This document shows positions 9,471 to 20,493 of a stretch of 64,000 bases of DNA, piece by piece; positions within the stretch are counted from its first letter, which is position 1, and each line of letters begins with the position of its first letter. The stretch covers positions 22,786,360 through 22,850,359 of the forward strand of contig NC_087069.1 in NCBI RefSeq assembly GCF_963678635.1, read 5' to 3'. Source of the stretch: Symsagittifera roscoffensis. Lineage: Eukaryota > Xenacoelomorpha > Acoela > Convolutidae. Position numbers and translations under genes: made by a program. The notes under the pieces were generated by a model. That model did no database searches. It saw only the letters and a list, made by a program, of their open reading frames with translations, and had not been told where the DNA came from.

Positions 9471-10921
9471 CTAGGCATTTATCTTCGTGATCATCACGGG
9501 GCCTTGCTCAAAAGCATCTGCACCCAATGCCGCTCTCTAGGGTTCAGTTGTAGCCACTGGTTGGCTTCCGGCTTGGTTCTCAGAACCATCGCCTCCAGAT
9601 GAGCTCTCGTCTCCAGTGAATTTTTCCTTCTTGTGTCTTCACCTGCCACTTCCATTGCTCGGAACCATAAGTCATTGGACATTGCCGTGATCACTCGATG
9701 GTCGTCGTCTATTCCCGGTTTCAGTTTGAGTTGTCGACTGAAATTGGACAGTTTCAACCCCAGCACTTCGTCCAACACTAATATGTGTAGCGCGTGGTCC
9801 TTGAATCCTCTCATCGCGTTTGAGATATCTGACCATACTGCAGGCAGTTCAGCCTTAAGTGGCCTCAGGTTCTCCATTTCTATCAGGCGATTCGGGGCTG
9901 ATATGATCACATCATATTTTCCTTCCGAGAGTAAGGCCACAATTGCATACACGAATTTCAGTCCATCCGGGAGATGTGCATATCCCGGAGACAACGCGAA
10001 TACTACTCTCAATGCCACTTTATTGAATGACCCCTCCTTCGTCGCATCCACCGCTTCACCCATCGACTCCAGGATGTCTTTTATCGCTGGCCATACTGCG
10101 TTTTCTGCTGTTGTAGGATCTCTGAGTCTGCTCAGAAAACCTCTACTGTGTAGATGGTCATTGATGCCAGCAAACACAATCGTAATTGGGTTCATGTCCG
10201 TCTGCCTTTGTACCCTATAGCCAAAGATACTGATTGCAGTAGGTCCAGGTCGACCGCTGCCAACATTATGACGTCCGGTCAAAACAAAGACTTGGAAGTG
10301 TACACGAACTCTGAATTCACTACTACCATAATCTTGGCCTTCCTCATCTCTGCTTTGTCATAGGCGGCGAAGATGGTTTCATCTTTCTTTATCGCTGTCA
10401 ATCCGCCATATCTCTGGGCATCACCATCTTGGTTCACTAGTTTTGGGTACACTCTTTCCTTCACATGACCAGGTGGTGTCGTCAGCTGCCTGAATATCTT
10501 CACGTGTTGTCCAATCGGCGCTCTCGTCGTCAGGAATATTCTTGGTCTCTCTTCACGATTCCCCTCATCATGGTTCAATCTCACATCTTGCAACGGTCTC
10601 GCATTCACTGGTCCCATCGTGTTGTTAGAGGGCAGTCCCTCCAAGTCAGCAAATTTTAAGGCCGTCGTGGAGCTGAAATTTATGCTAGCGGCTATCAACC
10701 AGTCTACGCCGGTTATCGAGTACAATCTGTTGACGGATAGCGTCGCTCCATTCAGCATCCTCCTTGCATCTTCGATGAAGCTTACTCTCTGGAGATCCAG
10801 CTTCATTAGTTCGTCTTTGTATATATGCCAGGGAGACGGTATGGGTCTCGACCACATCAATGAGCCTCTGCTCGGTCTCTCCTCTCGACTGGTACTTGTC
10901 GTCTTCGATCTAGTGTCCGAT
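9471..10921 (-). pseudogene. ORF-X second SGNH-like domain, copy 1
   Basis: Frames 10860-10279 and 10282-9494 (minus) join across a TGA (SLF-TGA where copy 3 has Trp) and a 1-nt deletion near 10215. The region has the order expected of a degenerate SGNH hydrolase fold: a strand ending in a small residue plus SEF in place of GDS (VVVNSEFVY), a hydrophobic strand before GINDHLHSRG (block III-like Gly-x-Asn), and near the end DDDHRVI (Asp/His as in block V). The catalytic Ser context is not canonical, so activity is doubtful. It follows the clearer SGNH domain in the same polyprotein, suggesting an ancient internal duplication. The part before it is Arg/Ser-rich linker. Confidence 0.5.
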
Positions 10922-12919
10922 CTAGATGTGCCTGCTGTCTCTTCGATTGGGTTGACCGGTTCCTCTTCTTCTCCTAGGATGAATGGTCCTCCTCATCGGT
11001 GCTTCTCCCAATCGATTCTGTACGTCTGTTCTTTGACCTGGTTTGCTGGAGCTTTGTTGCATGTAGTTCGTGACGGCCGGGACCGTACCCAAGCGTGTTT
11101 CCAGGCTAGGAGGCACAAAGTTGGTAATCACCGCATCACTCACTGTTCCTTCTTCCTTCAGCACTCCTGTGTCAAAGAGTTCTGCTTCCAGCTCGTCCAA
11201 CCGCTCTTGGAAGACTCGATTCAACCAAGCTTGTCCTTCGATACTGTCGAAGTGGATGCCGTCCGTGGTCAGTCTGGCCTGATCCATGGCTCTCAACTCA
11301 TGTTCGATGTCCATGAGGATCATTCTTCCGGCGTTTCGACTTGCTAGGTTCCTCAAGATGTTGTTCCACCTGACGACTCCCTCGTTGTGCCTTCTTCATG
11401 ATGCCGTCAGGCTTCTCGTATTCATTGGCACAGTGCAAACGGTCAGTACCGCGCAACTGAATTTCTGCCAGAGGGTCGTAAACAAACACACCATCATTGA
11501 CTCCCATAGTGCTTCCTGCTCGTCTGAGCCTCTGGAGATGTCATTCGTCCCAACTAAGATCATCACATTGGGAATCCTCCCTGGATTCATCAGTTCCACC
11601 ATCCGATATAATTGGGCTATCGTCGCGCCTCCAAAGGTCATCACCGTGGTGACCCACGAGGTCCTCAAATTCGACAGCACTCTGACCAAGCTGTCTCCCA
11701 GTATCAGATGAGATGTCCCGAGTGGTGGTTGCTGCAGGTTTACAGCCGGGCTCCAAGTAGCTCGATTGAAGCAGGCCCTCGGATCTGTCTCCGGAACTCC
11801 CGTGAAATTGTATTTCAATTGATTATTCTTTTGCACGTCTATTATGCGAGACACTTTCTTCGCTGGCATCTTCCGCACTTTCCTCTCTGGGATTCTCGAG
11901 CTCCCCATGAGTGGTGTCACGTCACTTATCCCCTGTCTGATCACAGTCTGGGAGAGTCGTACTCTGCCCGTATTGTCAATCGTTCCATAGGGTGCAGTCA
12001 CCCCGGAACCTGGCGCTTTCTTGTTAGCGACCAGTCGTCCAGCTGTCTCTATCAGTTTCCTCACTGTCTGTTCTACGACGGGATCACCCAAGGTGTCACT
12101 AGGATCCGGGATCTTTACTCGATTTGTCTCTGCTGGGAGCCGTGTCTCCGTTGTTTGACTCATTTCTCGAGGCGTCAAGAGCTCCATCGGGGACTGCCCA
12201 CGAGGAATATCCCTTGCAGGTATCACTTTCTCCACGGCCGTTGTCAACGCCACCTGCTCCGATCGCTCTTTGTATTCCTGCCTCAAGCGCTCAATCTCTT
12301 GACCCTGCTTTTTGTTGCAGTCTTCAAACAACTTTCTCCACATGTCCCGATCTTCCTCCATCTGGAGCATGCTTCTGGTCATCTCGTCCAGCTCCTTCTT
12401 TGTACTTTTCAGCTCATCGTTCATCTCGTCCAGATCTTGCATGGTTTGGTTCGTCTGAACCTTCTGTGCTACTTTCGCCCTTTTTGGTGGCACAGCTGCT
12501 CTCAGTGGTGAACCAGACGAGGTCGCCTCGCTGTTCATCTCCCGATGCATTCTCGTCAGCCCAGGTTTGGGCTTGGAGGGCATTGGCATCTCACCTGGTT
12601 GGTAAGTCCTAGAACTTCCCAATCCAGGCTCATTCGCCAAGTCACTCCCTGAGAGAGCCCCGTTTCTCCACCTCATCACTCTCATGTTCGGGCGGTCTAG
12701 TACTCTTTCTCCATATGCTGCCATCAACAGGACTTCCGTGGGGCGGTCCCCACGGTTGTCGTGCCCCAAGATGTTGATCAGGGCGGTCAGCAACATGACT
12801 ACCTCTGGGTCCTCCAGACCGAAGTCTCGATCGATCAGCCGACGATAGATCGCATCTATCATCGGTCCTACATATGCCTCTGCCAGGTCCATCAATTCAT
12901 CCAAGTTGAAGTTGTCCAT
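10922..12919 (-). pseudogene. ORF-X N-terminal region with SGNH/GDSL-hydrolase-like domain, copy 1
   Basis: The start is ATG at 12919 (MDNFNLDELMDLAEAYVG), just after a purine-rich GAAAGAATAG. Residues 1-90 are a helical domain; about 90-160 a Pro/Ser linker; 160-235 a coiled coil (DELKSTKKELDEM, EIERLRQEYKERSE); 235-390 disordered; about 400-600 an SGNH-like domain. Motifs seen: LILGDSLVRVL (block I, Ser), FGGATIAQL (block II Gly), VGTNDIS (block III Asn), TTDGIHF (block V Asp and His). All catalytic positions are present. The family hydrolyses esters or acyl groups; the substrate here is unknown. An in-frame TGA at 11396-11398 (Gly in copy 3) interrupts the domain, and copy 2 shares it. A frameshift also precedes 10922. 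Confidence 0.75.
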
Positions 12920-13317
12920 TCTATTCTTTCAAGTTTGATTTGATTCGATTCAATATTTGACTCAAGTGAGTTATTAAATGATCAATCAGGATCTAGAAAA
13001 GAAGTCACAAATATCACACTTGTCTGTTTCACCTTAACATATATCGTTAAAATTTGCTTAAAAACAGTTCAGATAAAAAGATATTTATCCTAAAATTTAT
13101 TAAAATCAATTGATTTCTAAAATTTTGGAACTCGACCTAAAATTGGACAGTCCAAACTTTGGATCTATTCCCAAGATCGTCATTTAGTTGTTCATGGTCA
13201 CTAACCCCTACTTACCCATGATCTTAATGACCTAACACATAACATAACATAACATAACACACATATCACATATTACATACAACTTAGTCTTTGGCCTAAC
13301 ACCCTCTCGCACATCAC
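12920..13317 (-). promoter_or_regulatory. Spacer between macro-domain ORF and ORF-X; splice-acceptor-like site and short tandem repeat
   Basis: No coding frame. The minus strand has TTCTTTTCTAG at 12993-13003, a good polypyrimidine-AG acceptor 74 nt before the ORF-X ATG; it is kept in copy 2 (38097-38108). A (TTATG)n microsatellite lies at about 13233-13260. The arrangement suggests that ORF-X is expressed from a spliced or trans-spliced mRNA; this is inference. Confidence 0.5.
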
Positions 13318-13830
13318 TCAGCCTATACTTAAGTAATATTTCTTATGTAGGTATACTTGTATATTCGCATCAGAGAATATCACGCGTACAAGCGCGTACA
13401 ATTCCCGAGGATGCAGTCTTCCTCTGTTTGGATCGTACACTGGAAGCGAGAGCTCCTTCACGTCCATTTCGACAAGGAAGTCCCTCAGCCTCGTCAAGGA
13501 CAAGACTAGGTTCTCTGGGTCCACGTGCTGCTTCTCCGTCGCCCTCGTTACCAAGAAGCACAAGTATTTTTCCGGTATCTGCGATGCCGCCGGAGGTAAG
13601 GCTGCTACGCCCCCTATCCCTGGTCTTTGCTTCCAAAGGAATTCCACGTTTTTGTATTCTCTCTTAAAATCTGCCGCTAACGCTGTCCTAAAACTCATGT
13701 CTGCGGTGATTGCTATCGCACATGTTCTGTTTGTGAGTATGAAATCACTGTCTGTTAGTATTATGTTGTTGAATATTCATTTGGTAAGTTAAAATATGAC
13801 TCAACTACCCTGCCTATGTCAGGCTTCTTA
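13318..13830 (-). pseudogene. Macro domain (TARG1/Poa1p-like) at the Pol C-terminus, copy 1
   Basis: The minus frame ending at 13318 reads: a strand then TDSDF; CAIAITADMSFRTALAADF; GIGGVAAL; YLCFLVTRAT; DPENLVLSLTRLRDF; KELSLPVYDPNRGRLHPREL; and a final NIQVYLHKK. Order and spacing match the OARD1/TARG1-type macro fold as I remember it (SEDCRMGAGIAVLFKKKF, GEVAVL, YYLITKK, YENLQKSLEAM, LSMPRIGCGLDRL). These enzymes bind or remove ADP-ribose. The substrate loop GCGLD is replaced by DPNRG, so the catalytic Asp appears lost, and the Lys after LIT is Arg; it may bind without catalysis. A 1-nt deletion at about 13765 breaks the frame from Pol in this copy. In copy 2 the frame runs from the integrase tail into the domain. 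Confidence 0.72.
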
Positions 13831-14228
13831 GGCTCTTCGCCTGTTTCTGCTTCTAAGTCTCCTGTTTCTCTTGCTATTCTTAATTTTTTTATTATCAAGT
13901 TTTCAGTGTGGGTAAGTCCTACCCCCACTCCCCGGACAAAAATATCCATCGACGTCCCCGTCGATCGCATACCGGGTATCAAGTCAAGGTTAGAAGCTGG
14001 AATGAGTAGTCGTCCTTCCTGGGCAGCCCAGGAAGGATCATCTCGTTCGGTCTTGATGTATTTCATGCTTTCACGATCTACGTCTTGAATCGTGACGCTG
14101 GTCTCCTCTGGATCCGAGGCCGTTTCATTCAGCCACTCTAAAACACGCAGGTTCGTCAAGTCTTGTTCATATGACTGCTGTTGCTCGTCGTCGAATTCTA
14201 CCTCGAGTTTCGACCAGTCGTCAACCCA

Positions 14229-15700
14229 CTAATCGTCGTGATCATCGACTATGTCAAGGTCTTGTGACACAGTTATTTCCTCTAGACCCACTACTTCCTC
14301 CACTATCTTCTGTAGATCTATCCTATCCACTACAAAAACGTCACCGTAAGGATTGTATTTCTTTCTTGGTCTCATCCCGTCCTTCTGACGAGTCTGTATG
14401 GTGAACGAAAGATCCGGTTCCAAGATCTTGGGAACCTCTATCTGTTCGGGATCCTGCCAATCTTCCTCTGCGTAGGGTAAGGTTTCATCGTCCGCTTCGA
14501 TCTGTTCGTTTGGATCCAGGTCCAGCGGTGTATCCGTACCTTCCTCTACGACTTCGTTTCCATCGTTCTTCTCCCTGGTACCTTTTTCATTGACCTCACA
14601 AGCAGGATTCATCATTAGATAATCCCCTTCTTCCATGTCTGCAGGTATACACCAGTCTTCTGTCGATGGATTGTGTGGCTTGATGTTCTCGTAGTGGGCG
14701 GCTCGGCCAGTACTCAGTCTATAAAAGCGTCCCTCCTGGTGCACCTCTGTAATCATGAAGGGTCCCCTCCTCTTTTTTAGGAGCTTCTTTGTCTCTTTCG
14801 GTGGTATAACGTTCTGAAATACCCATACGTAGTCTCCCATCGAGTAAGCCTTTGCACCAGCTGCTTTCTTGTCGAATTTTTTCCTCTTGCCTTGCTTGTG
14901 CCTGCTGAGTGTTTCGTCTACACAAATCGTTCAGCTCCTTTTGGCGTCTGATCACATCCCTCACGTAGACCTGTGGGGACTTTTTCTTTCCCTCATATTC
15001 TGGGTAGAAGAAGGCTAAGGGTAAAGACTTTTCGTGTCCACTTAGCATCATGTGTGGACTGACTCCAGTGGTGGAGTGTTGCGTGCTATTATATGCTCCC
15101 ATCACCTGTGGAAGGTATCTGTCCCAATCGGTCATATACCTGGAACAATATACTCTTAAGCATCGACACTAACGTCCTGTTTTGTCTTTCCACTAAGCCA
15201 TTCGTCTGAGGGTGGTATGTCGTGGAGTGAGCCTGAGCGACCTGTGAGCGTCTCATAAGCTCTTTCGTAAGCTCTCCTACGAAAGCTGTTCCATTATCCG
15301 ATTGAAACGTCATCGGACAACCATGTCTTGCTATCCACGTATTGATCAGGTGGTCGCATGTCTCTTCCGCCGAGGCAGTTACACAGGGCACGGCCTCTGC
15401 ATACTTCGTAAAATGATCTATCATGACCAGCACCTGATTGTAACCATTGTCTGTCATGCATTTCTTTTGGTGATCTATTTGCACCACCTCGTTGAATTCA
15501 GACGACTCGATCGATTGTAAAGGAAATCGCAATTTCCTTGGATCCTTGACCTGTTGGCATGACAGACATGCTGTTACCCATTTCTCGCATGCCTTTTTCA
15601 TCCCAGGCCACTCAAAGCGCTTCAGGATCCTCTGATATACTTTGTCGATCCCCTGATGGCCCATTTGATCATGTGACCTGAATAATAGTTCTGTCTGATA
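14229..15700 (-). pseudogene. pol: Integrase with GPY/F tail, copy 1
   Basis: Zinc-binding HHCC: RSHDQMGHQG ... CLSCQQV (15680-15555). Catalytic DDE: VQIDHQK (about 15478), FQSDNGTAF (about 15297) and NGLVERQNRTL (about 15195), all acidic residues kept. A frameshift near 15115 separates this from the next frame (15135-14719). The C-terminal GPY/F-type module is RGPFMITEVHQEGRFYRLSTG (split by another small shift around 14830), followed by an acidic linker. A TAG at 14229-14231 (GAG in copy 2) interrupts the run into the macro domain. The enzyme inserts element cDNA into chromosomes. No chromodomain is visible. Confidence 0.85.
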
Positions 15701-17150
15701 GAGTTGCGGTAACACTATCGCGTTATACTTGTATAGGACTCTGTCTTCCTCCCTTCTTTTGCAAGCCACAATCCCGTCCTTGTTCAAATATAACCTCCCT
15801 TCCTTCTGCATGAAGTATTGTCTCAGGATGCGATAACTATCTTCCTCGAGGTCCCCTTTATCCGGAGAACCATTCTCGATCCACCTTTTCAGGTTGCTTG
15901 TCATGCGATCATTTCTCTGCGCTCTTAGAAGGTTCGAGAGTCTGTATCTCGCCTTCAAGTACGTCTTCATGACCCTCATCTGACTATTCAGCTCGTTGGG
16001 CTGATGTGTGTCTTCTTCCATCTTAACGCACCAAATCTTCGCCAACGGTTGTGTTTCTTGTTCAAACGGCAGAAGATCAGTCCTGACTACCTCTTTCTGC
16101 GGCAACAGGCTTATCGAGCGTTTCGATACGACTATTGTCTCCAAGTCATCCGCTGCGTTGTCAAAGACTCTTTCGCTTGGTATAAGGTAGCGATCGCTGT
16201 CAGGATCCTGGTACACCTCTCTGTCCAGGTTCCTTGCCCGAGTTTCCACTAGTAGCGTGTGTATCGCTAGTTCTGACAGTTCTGATCCCGAGCTCGAATT
16301 CCTGTCTGAATAGGTGTCCATTCCTGAGCTTCCTGAATTATCCTCCGTCGAAGAGGTTGTGCTGGAGACTGCACGCTCCTCCAGATCATGTCTGTGCTTT
16401 CTTTGCATCCATCTGAACTCCCCGGACAAAACCCTGCACTCTAGGTCCTGTTTCTCATCAGGAATTTTCTCGTTTATCTCAGACTCCCCGGACAAATTTT
16501 CTTGTCCCGGGTGTTGATCTTGTGATCGCTGGTTCTTCTCATCATCCTTCTCCCCGGACAAATAGTCTTGCAGCAGATTTTGTTCTACCTCTTCACCCTC
16601 TTTATCCCGGTCCACAAAGGTGACGGTTTTCTTTCGCTTGCTGCTCCCCTGTTCTTTCTGTCCGTAAGAAGTACTGGTTAAAATCTCTTGGGGTATTGAG
16701 GATACTAGTTGCTGAACTATTGTCCTACAATCCCTCTCGTTCTCTTCGTGCTGTCGTCTGGACGGCATGATCTTCACCTTCTCACTGACTGTTAGCGATG
16801 CCACTGCTGCTGTCCACTCGGGGTCATCTCTGGTCACTTCTCTTTCTAACAATCCACCCAGCATCCGCATCACTTGCGGTGTGACTTGCACCGTTTTATC
16901 CAATAATGAGAGGCTGTTTATGTTCATGCGAGAGAGTTCTTGCTGGACCAGGTTCGAGCGCAGCAACAGATCCAAGGGGACCGGGTCCTCCTTGGATAGG
17001 ATCTTTATCTCGGCTGCTTTCTCTACAGGTAACTCAGGGTGCCCTGGAATTGGATGTCCAGACTTATCCAACCATCTCGTTAAGGGAAGCGCTTCATAAG
17101 TTTCTTTGTCCAGAAACGAGAATCCCTCCTTTATTTCCGCCTGATTGGCC
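15701..17150 (-). pseudogene. pol: Pol linker between RNase H and integrase, copy 1
   Basis: About 480 codons of charged, mostly disordered sequence in the same frame as RT/RNase H (18112-15089). It holds three LSGE units (DYLSGEK, ENLSGES, RVLSGEF), each encoded by the same 12-mer TTGTCCGGGGAG (plus-strand CTCCCCGGACAA at 16550-16561, 16484-16495, 16418-16429), a basic KRKK patch and a Ser-rich run. Ty3/gypsy Pol proteins normally have a much shorter connection here, so this is an expansion of unknown role. Confidence 0.7.
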
Positions 17151-18542
17151 TGCTTCTGCTCCAATCTTTCATAAAACTCAGTTTTCTTGCTGAGGCTGTC
17201 AGCATTCTGTTGTTTATCACGCATCCTATTTTCGATTATCATATGGTAGCCATCCAATCTTACTATCCATCTACCAATATAACTCTGATCCATCGAGTAG
17301 GTTTTCAACCAGGATAACGCTCTGTTGTCCACGCGTAACTTGAAGGGAGCGCTCCCCAAGTATGCACGGTACTTTTCCACGAAGGTGACTACCGCAAACA
17401 TTTCTGCCTTTGGTGCGCCATATTTCATCTCTGTGTCACTCAAGACCTTGCTGCCGTATGCAATGGGACGGAGAACTGTTCTTCCGTTCCATTCTTGCTC
17501 TTGATGCAAGATTCCTGAGATGGCCACCACCGATGCGTCTGTGTCGAGAACATACATGCCCTTTTCTGTAGGCATGCCCAGCACTGGCGCTTCGCACAGT
17601 TCCCGCTTTATGTTCTCGAAAGCAACCTGTGCCTCATCGTTCCATTCGAACTTTTTCCCTTTGTTGCGCATCAGCTTCTGCATCGGATACACCTTGTCCG
17701 CATATCCCTTTATGAATTCTCGGTAGTAATTGACAAACCCTAGGATGCTCAGGAGCTGTGTGTCCGTCCTGGGGGCCTTCCATGTCAACACTGCTTCCAC
17801 TGCTTCCGGGTCCGGCCTCACACCATGCCTATCCACCATTCTTCCTAGGTACTTTATCGAATCCCTAAGGATTTCACATTTCGATGGTTTGCACTTTAAT
17901 CCTGCTCTTTTCATGCATCCAAAGACCTCATCGAGCCTATCAATGTGGTCTTCCAGGGTCGGTGTTGCTATGACTACGTCATCCACGTAACACATCACGA
18001 GATTCCCGTTCTTCTTGGTCACTTTCGTCAAAGCCTGAGCCATCAGTCTTTCAAAAGTGGCCGTTGCATTGCACAAGCCGAAGGGCATCCTCTTCCACTG
18101 GTACAATCCCAATTTGCTCGCGAATCCGTCGCAGAGGGACCTGCCAGAAGGCAGAACCTAAGTCCAATGTGGTGAAGAACTTGGCATCACCAAGTTTAGA
18201 TAGGCTCTCATCTATTCGCGGTATCGGGTACGCATCTTTTATCGTTACCGCGTTCAAGTAACGAAAGTCGCAACAAAATCTAAGCTGCCCCCCTTTCTTT
18301 TTCGTCATTACTACCCCGCAAGCCCATGGCGATTTCGAGGGTTCTATCATGTCGTATTCAAGCAACATTTCTATTTCCGCTCGACACGCTTCCGATTTGT
18401 GTGGGGTCATTCGCCTTGCGCCTTCCCTATGGGGAACGGCGCCCTCTTCTAGTTCGATTTCGTGTTCGACGAAATTACAGCAACCGATGTCCGCCTTATG
18501 TTTTGAAAATACATCTGCGTTCCAATTTAGGAGGTCCCGCAA
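17151..18542 (-). pseudogene. pol: Reverse transcriptase and RNase H, copy 1
   Basis: RT motifs seen: EYDMIEPSKSPWACGVV, LRFCCDFRYLNAVT, FTTLDLGSAFWQVPL (first catalytic Asp), WKRMPFGLCNATATF, and the YVDD box in MCYVDDVVIA (about 17985). RNase H follows: VLDTDASVVA (Asp), APKAEMFAVV (Glu) and LRVDNRALSWL (Asp). The motif set and the lack of a tether domain fit Ty3/gypsy. A deletion of about 26 bp near 18130 removes residues between WQVPL and WKRMPF and shifts the frame, so this copy cannot make a complete RT. Confidence 0.9.
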
Positions 18543-20485
18543 AGTTCTATCTCTGGCAAAACCGGTTTGTCAGATTCTAGTTCATATGACGAGGGGCGTT
18601 CCGGAAAATTCGAGCAGCTTGATAAGCCGTCGTCTGTTTCGGTTTTCATTGAAAACAATTTACGAATAGATTTTAATTCATTAATCCTCTTCAAATTTTT
18701 ATCTTTATTGGCATGATAAGGACAGTCTTTCACACTATATTTCTTCAAGTTTTGTGTCTCCTCATAGTCGGTCCTCATCGGCAAAGCGTAGCCAAGCTTC
18801 TTTTCACGCTGGATTGAAACCGTGGTGTCCAGTGTGTTCAACAACACACTGACACACAGTCCGTTTCGCATTACCGAGAAGCTCCGGCCTAAAATCACCG
18901 AACTCTGACTATTTGGATTCGGTACTAAGCAAACCTGTTTACTATCACTTAACGAATTCAAATTTCTCATTCTAAAAATTGCTACCACAGCTTGTCCTGG
19001 TTGTAGTTTTACTTTTCTATCCAAAAAAATTGGTACCTTGTTTTCGTCTGTTAATATCCTATTAATTGGTCTCTTAACATACTTTCGGTCCGGGTTCCTA
19101 ATCCGTATCAGACCGTTGTTCAAGTCAATCATCACGTCAAAATTCCTGACAAAATCTCTGCCCAAGATGAATTGGTCGGCGTCGTCCAGATTCTCTACCA
19201 CCAGGAAGCTCATCCAAAGATGACCGTTATTGGTGTTCTTCCGGCTACGTAGATAGCTCCTCGATTGGCTGCGGCCAGTCGGAGATTCGTTGGAATTAGA
19301 TCTTCCCGCGTGAAGCCCATTCTTTCCCAAGTTTTTATCGGCATCGCACTCACTACCGCTCCTGTGTCCAGAAGCCCTGTGACTCCGATTTTTGTTCCGT
19401 TGGTGTCGAGCAGATGTGCTGTCACATCTGCTTCATATCCAATGTGTACCGCGTCTTGTTCCATCATGGCGTCATGGCCTATCCTGCGGACTTTGAGTTC
19501 CTCCTCACCCAAATAGATCTGCCCCATTTGGTCATCATCTGTTGTTACATAAGTCCTGGTGTAGATACTGATTCCATCCACATTCAGCATTATTTGATAC
19601 GGCCCATAGACCTCCAGGTAGCGTCCATGAAGTTTCTTCATGCGGGGGCCACCCGTCGTTAGTAGTGCTCGCACAGCTCTCGACTCGGTGCGTGGCTCCA
19701 CCTGCCTCAGATAATCTGCATATGTGTCCAAATGCATCAAAGTGAACTCGGATGGTTCACTCAGGTTTCTTATTACCTGGTGTCCAGCCACTGAGATTAT
19801 CGACTGTATCTTGTTTCCTTGCGGCACCATGCCGAACCTCTTACCGGAGATCACTTTAAGTTTCATGTTTAAACTGCTTGGTGCTTTCGTTTCTTCGAAC
19901 TCCGTTGCTTCGAAGGTATTCAGTTGCTCCTGAAGCTTCTCATTTTCCAGTTCAAGTTTCACTTTTTGTTCGATCTCTTTCGTCACCAATTCCTGCTGTA
20001 CTCTATTTAGAGCATCCCTTGCGGCTGCCTTATAATCGATCTTGAAGTCATCAGCCGCAGTTGCTGGTTCCGGCTCACGTGTCTCCTCTGTTACCGCTTG
20101 CATTTTCTTTGCCGCCAGCTCTTGAGGTTTATCCTTTCTGCGTGCCTCCGCTTCACTCAAAAGTCGAGCCTTGCTGGTTTTCACTCCTGACAAAGCTTCT
20201 TCATGTCTTGGATGCTTAATGTCTGCCACTGCATCCCAGAATTGCGGACAATCTGATTTAAAACGACCTTCCAAGTTGCAAAAGAAACACCTCGGGCCGA
20301 ATTTCGCAATTACTCCTCTCATGAAATCCTCATGGTCCAATTCTGACGCATCTTCGTCCTCGAGGCTAAAGCCTATTGCTTTCATGCCTTGTTTGTAAGC
20401 TGGGCATACTTACACATGATGTTCCGTTGAACTGCAATTAGCACAAGAGCGTCTCTTGTCCATGCCATCCCTCGGTTTGTACCAA
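18527..20485 (-). pseudogene. pol: Nucleocapsid zinc knuckles, second coiled coil and aspartic protease, copy 1
   Basis: Two CCHC knuckles: CANCSSTEHHV-stop-VC (interrupted by TAA near 20411) and CFFCNLEGRFKSDC, where the zinc His is Arg (His in copies 2 and 3). A long coiled coil follows (IEQKVKLELENEKLQEQL). The pepsin-type retroviral protease has LLDTGAVVSAMP (about 19370) and QFILGRDF (about 19160), the DTG active site and the ILG element. A 22-bp deletion at about 19224 removes the segment kept at 59172-59194 in copy 3 and shifts the frame, so RT is read from a different frame starting in 19330-18527. Confidence 0.85.
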
Positions 20486-20493
20486 TTGTTCCC

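Noticed and set aside
11612-12511. 299-codon antisense frame opposite the SGNH region (also 38595-39494)
   Set aside because: It is the reverse complement of a domain-bearing frame; its conservation follows from the 98% identity of copies 1 and 2.
14700-14840. Chromodomain after the integrase
   Set aside because: The segment fits a GPY/F module and then becomes acidic linker; no chromodomain aromatic cage pattern is visible.
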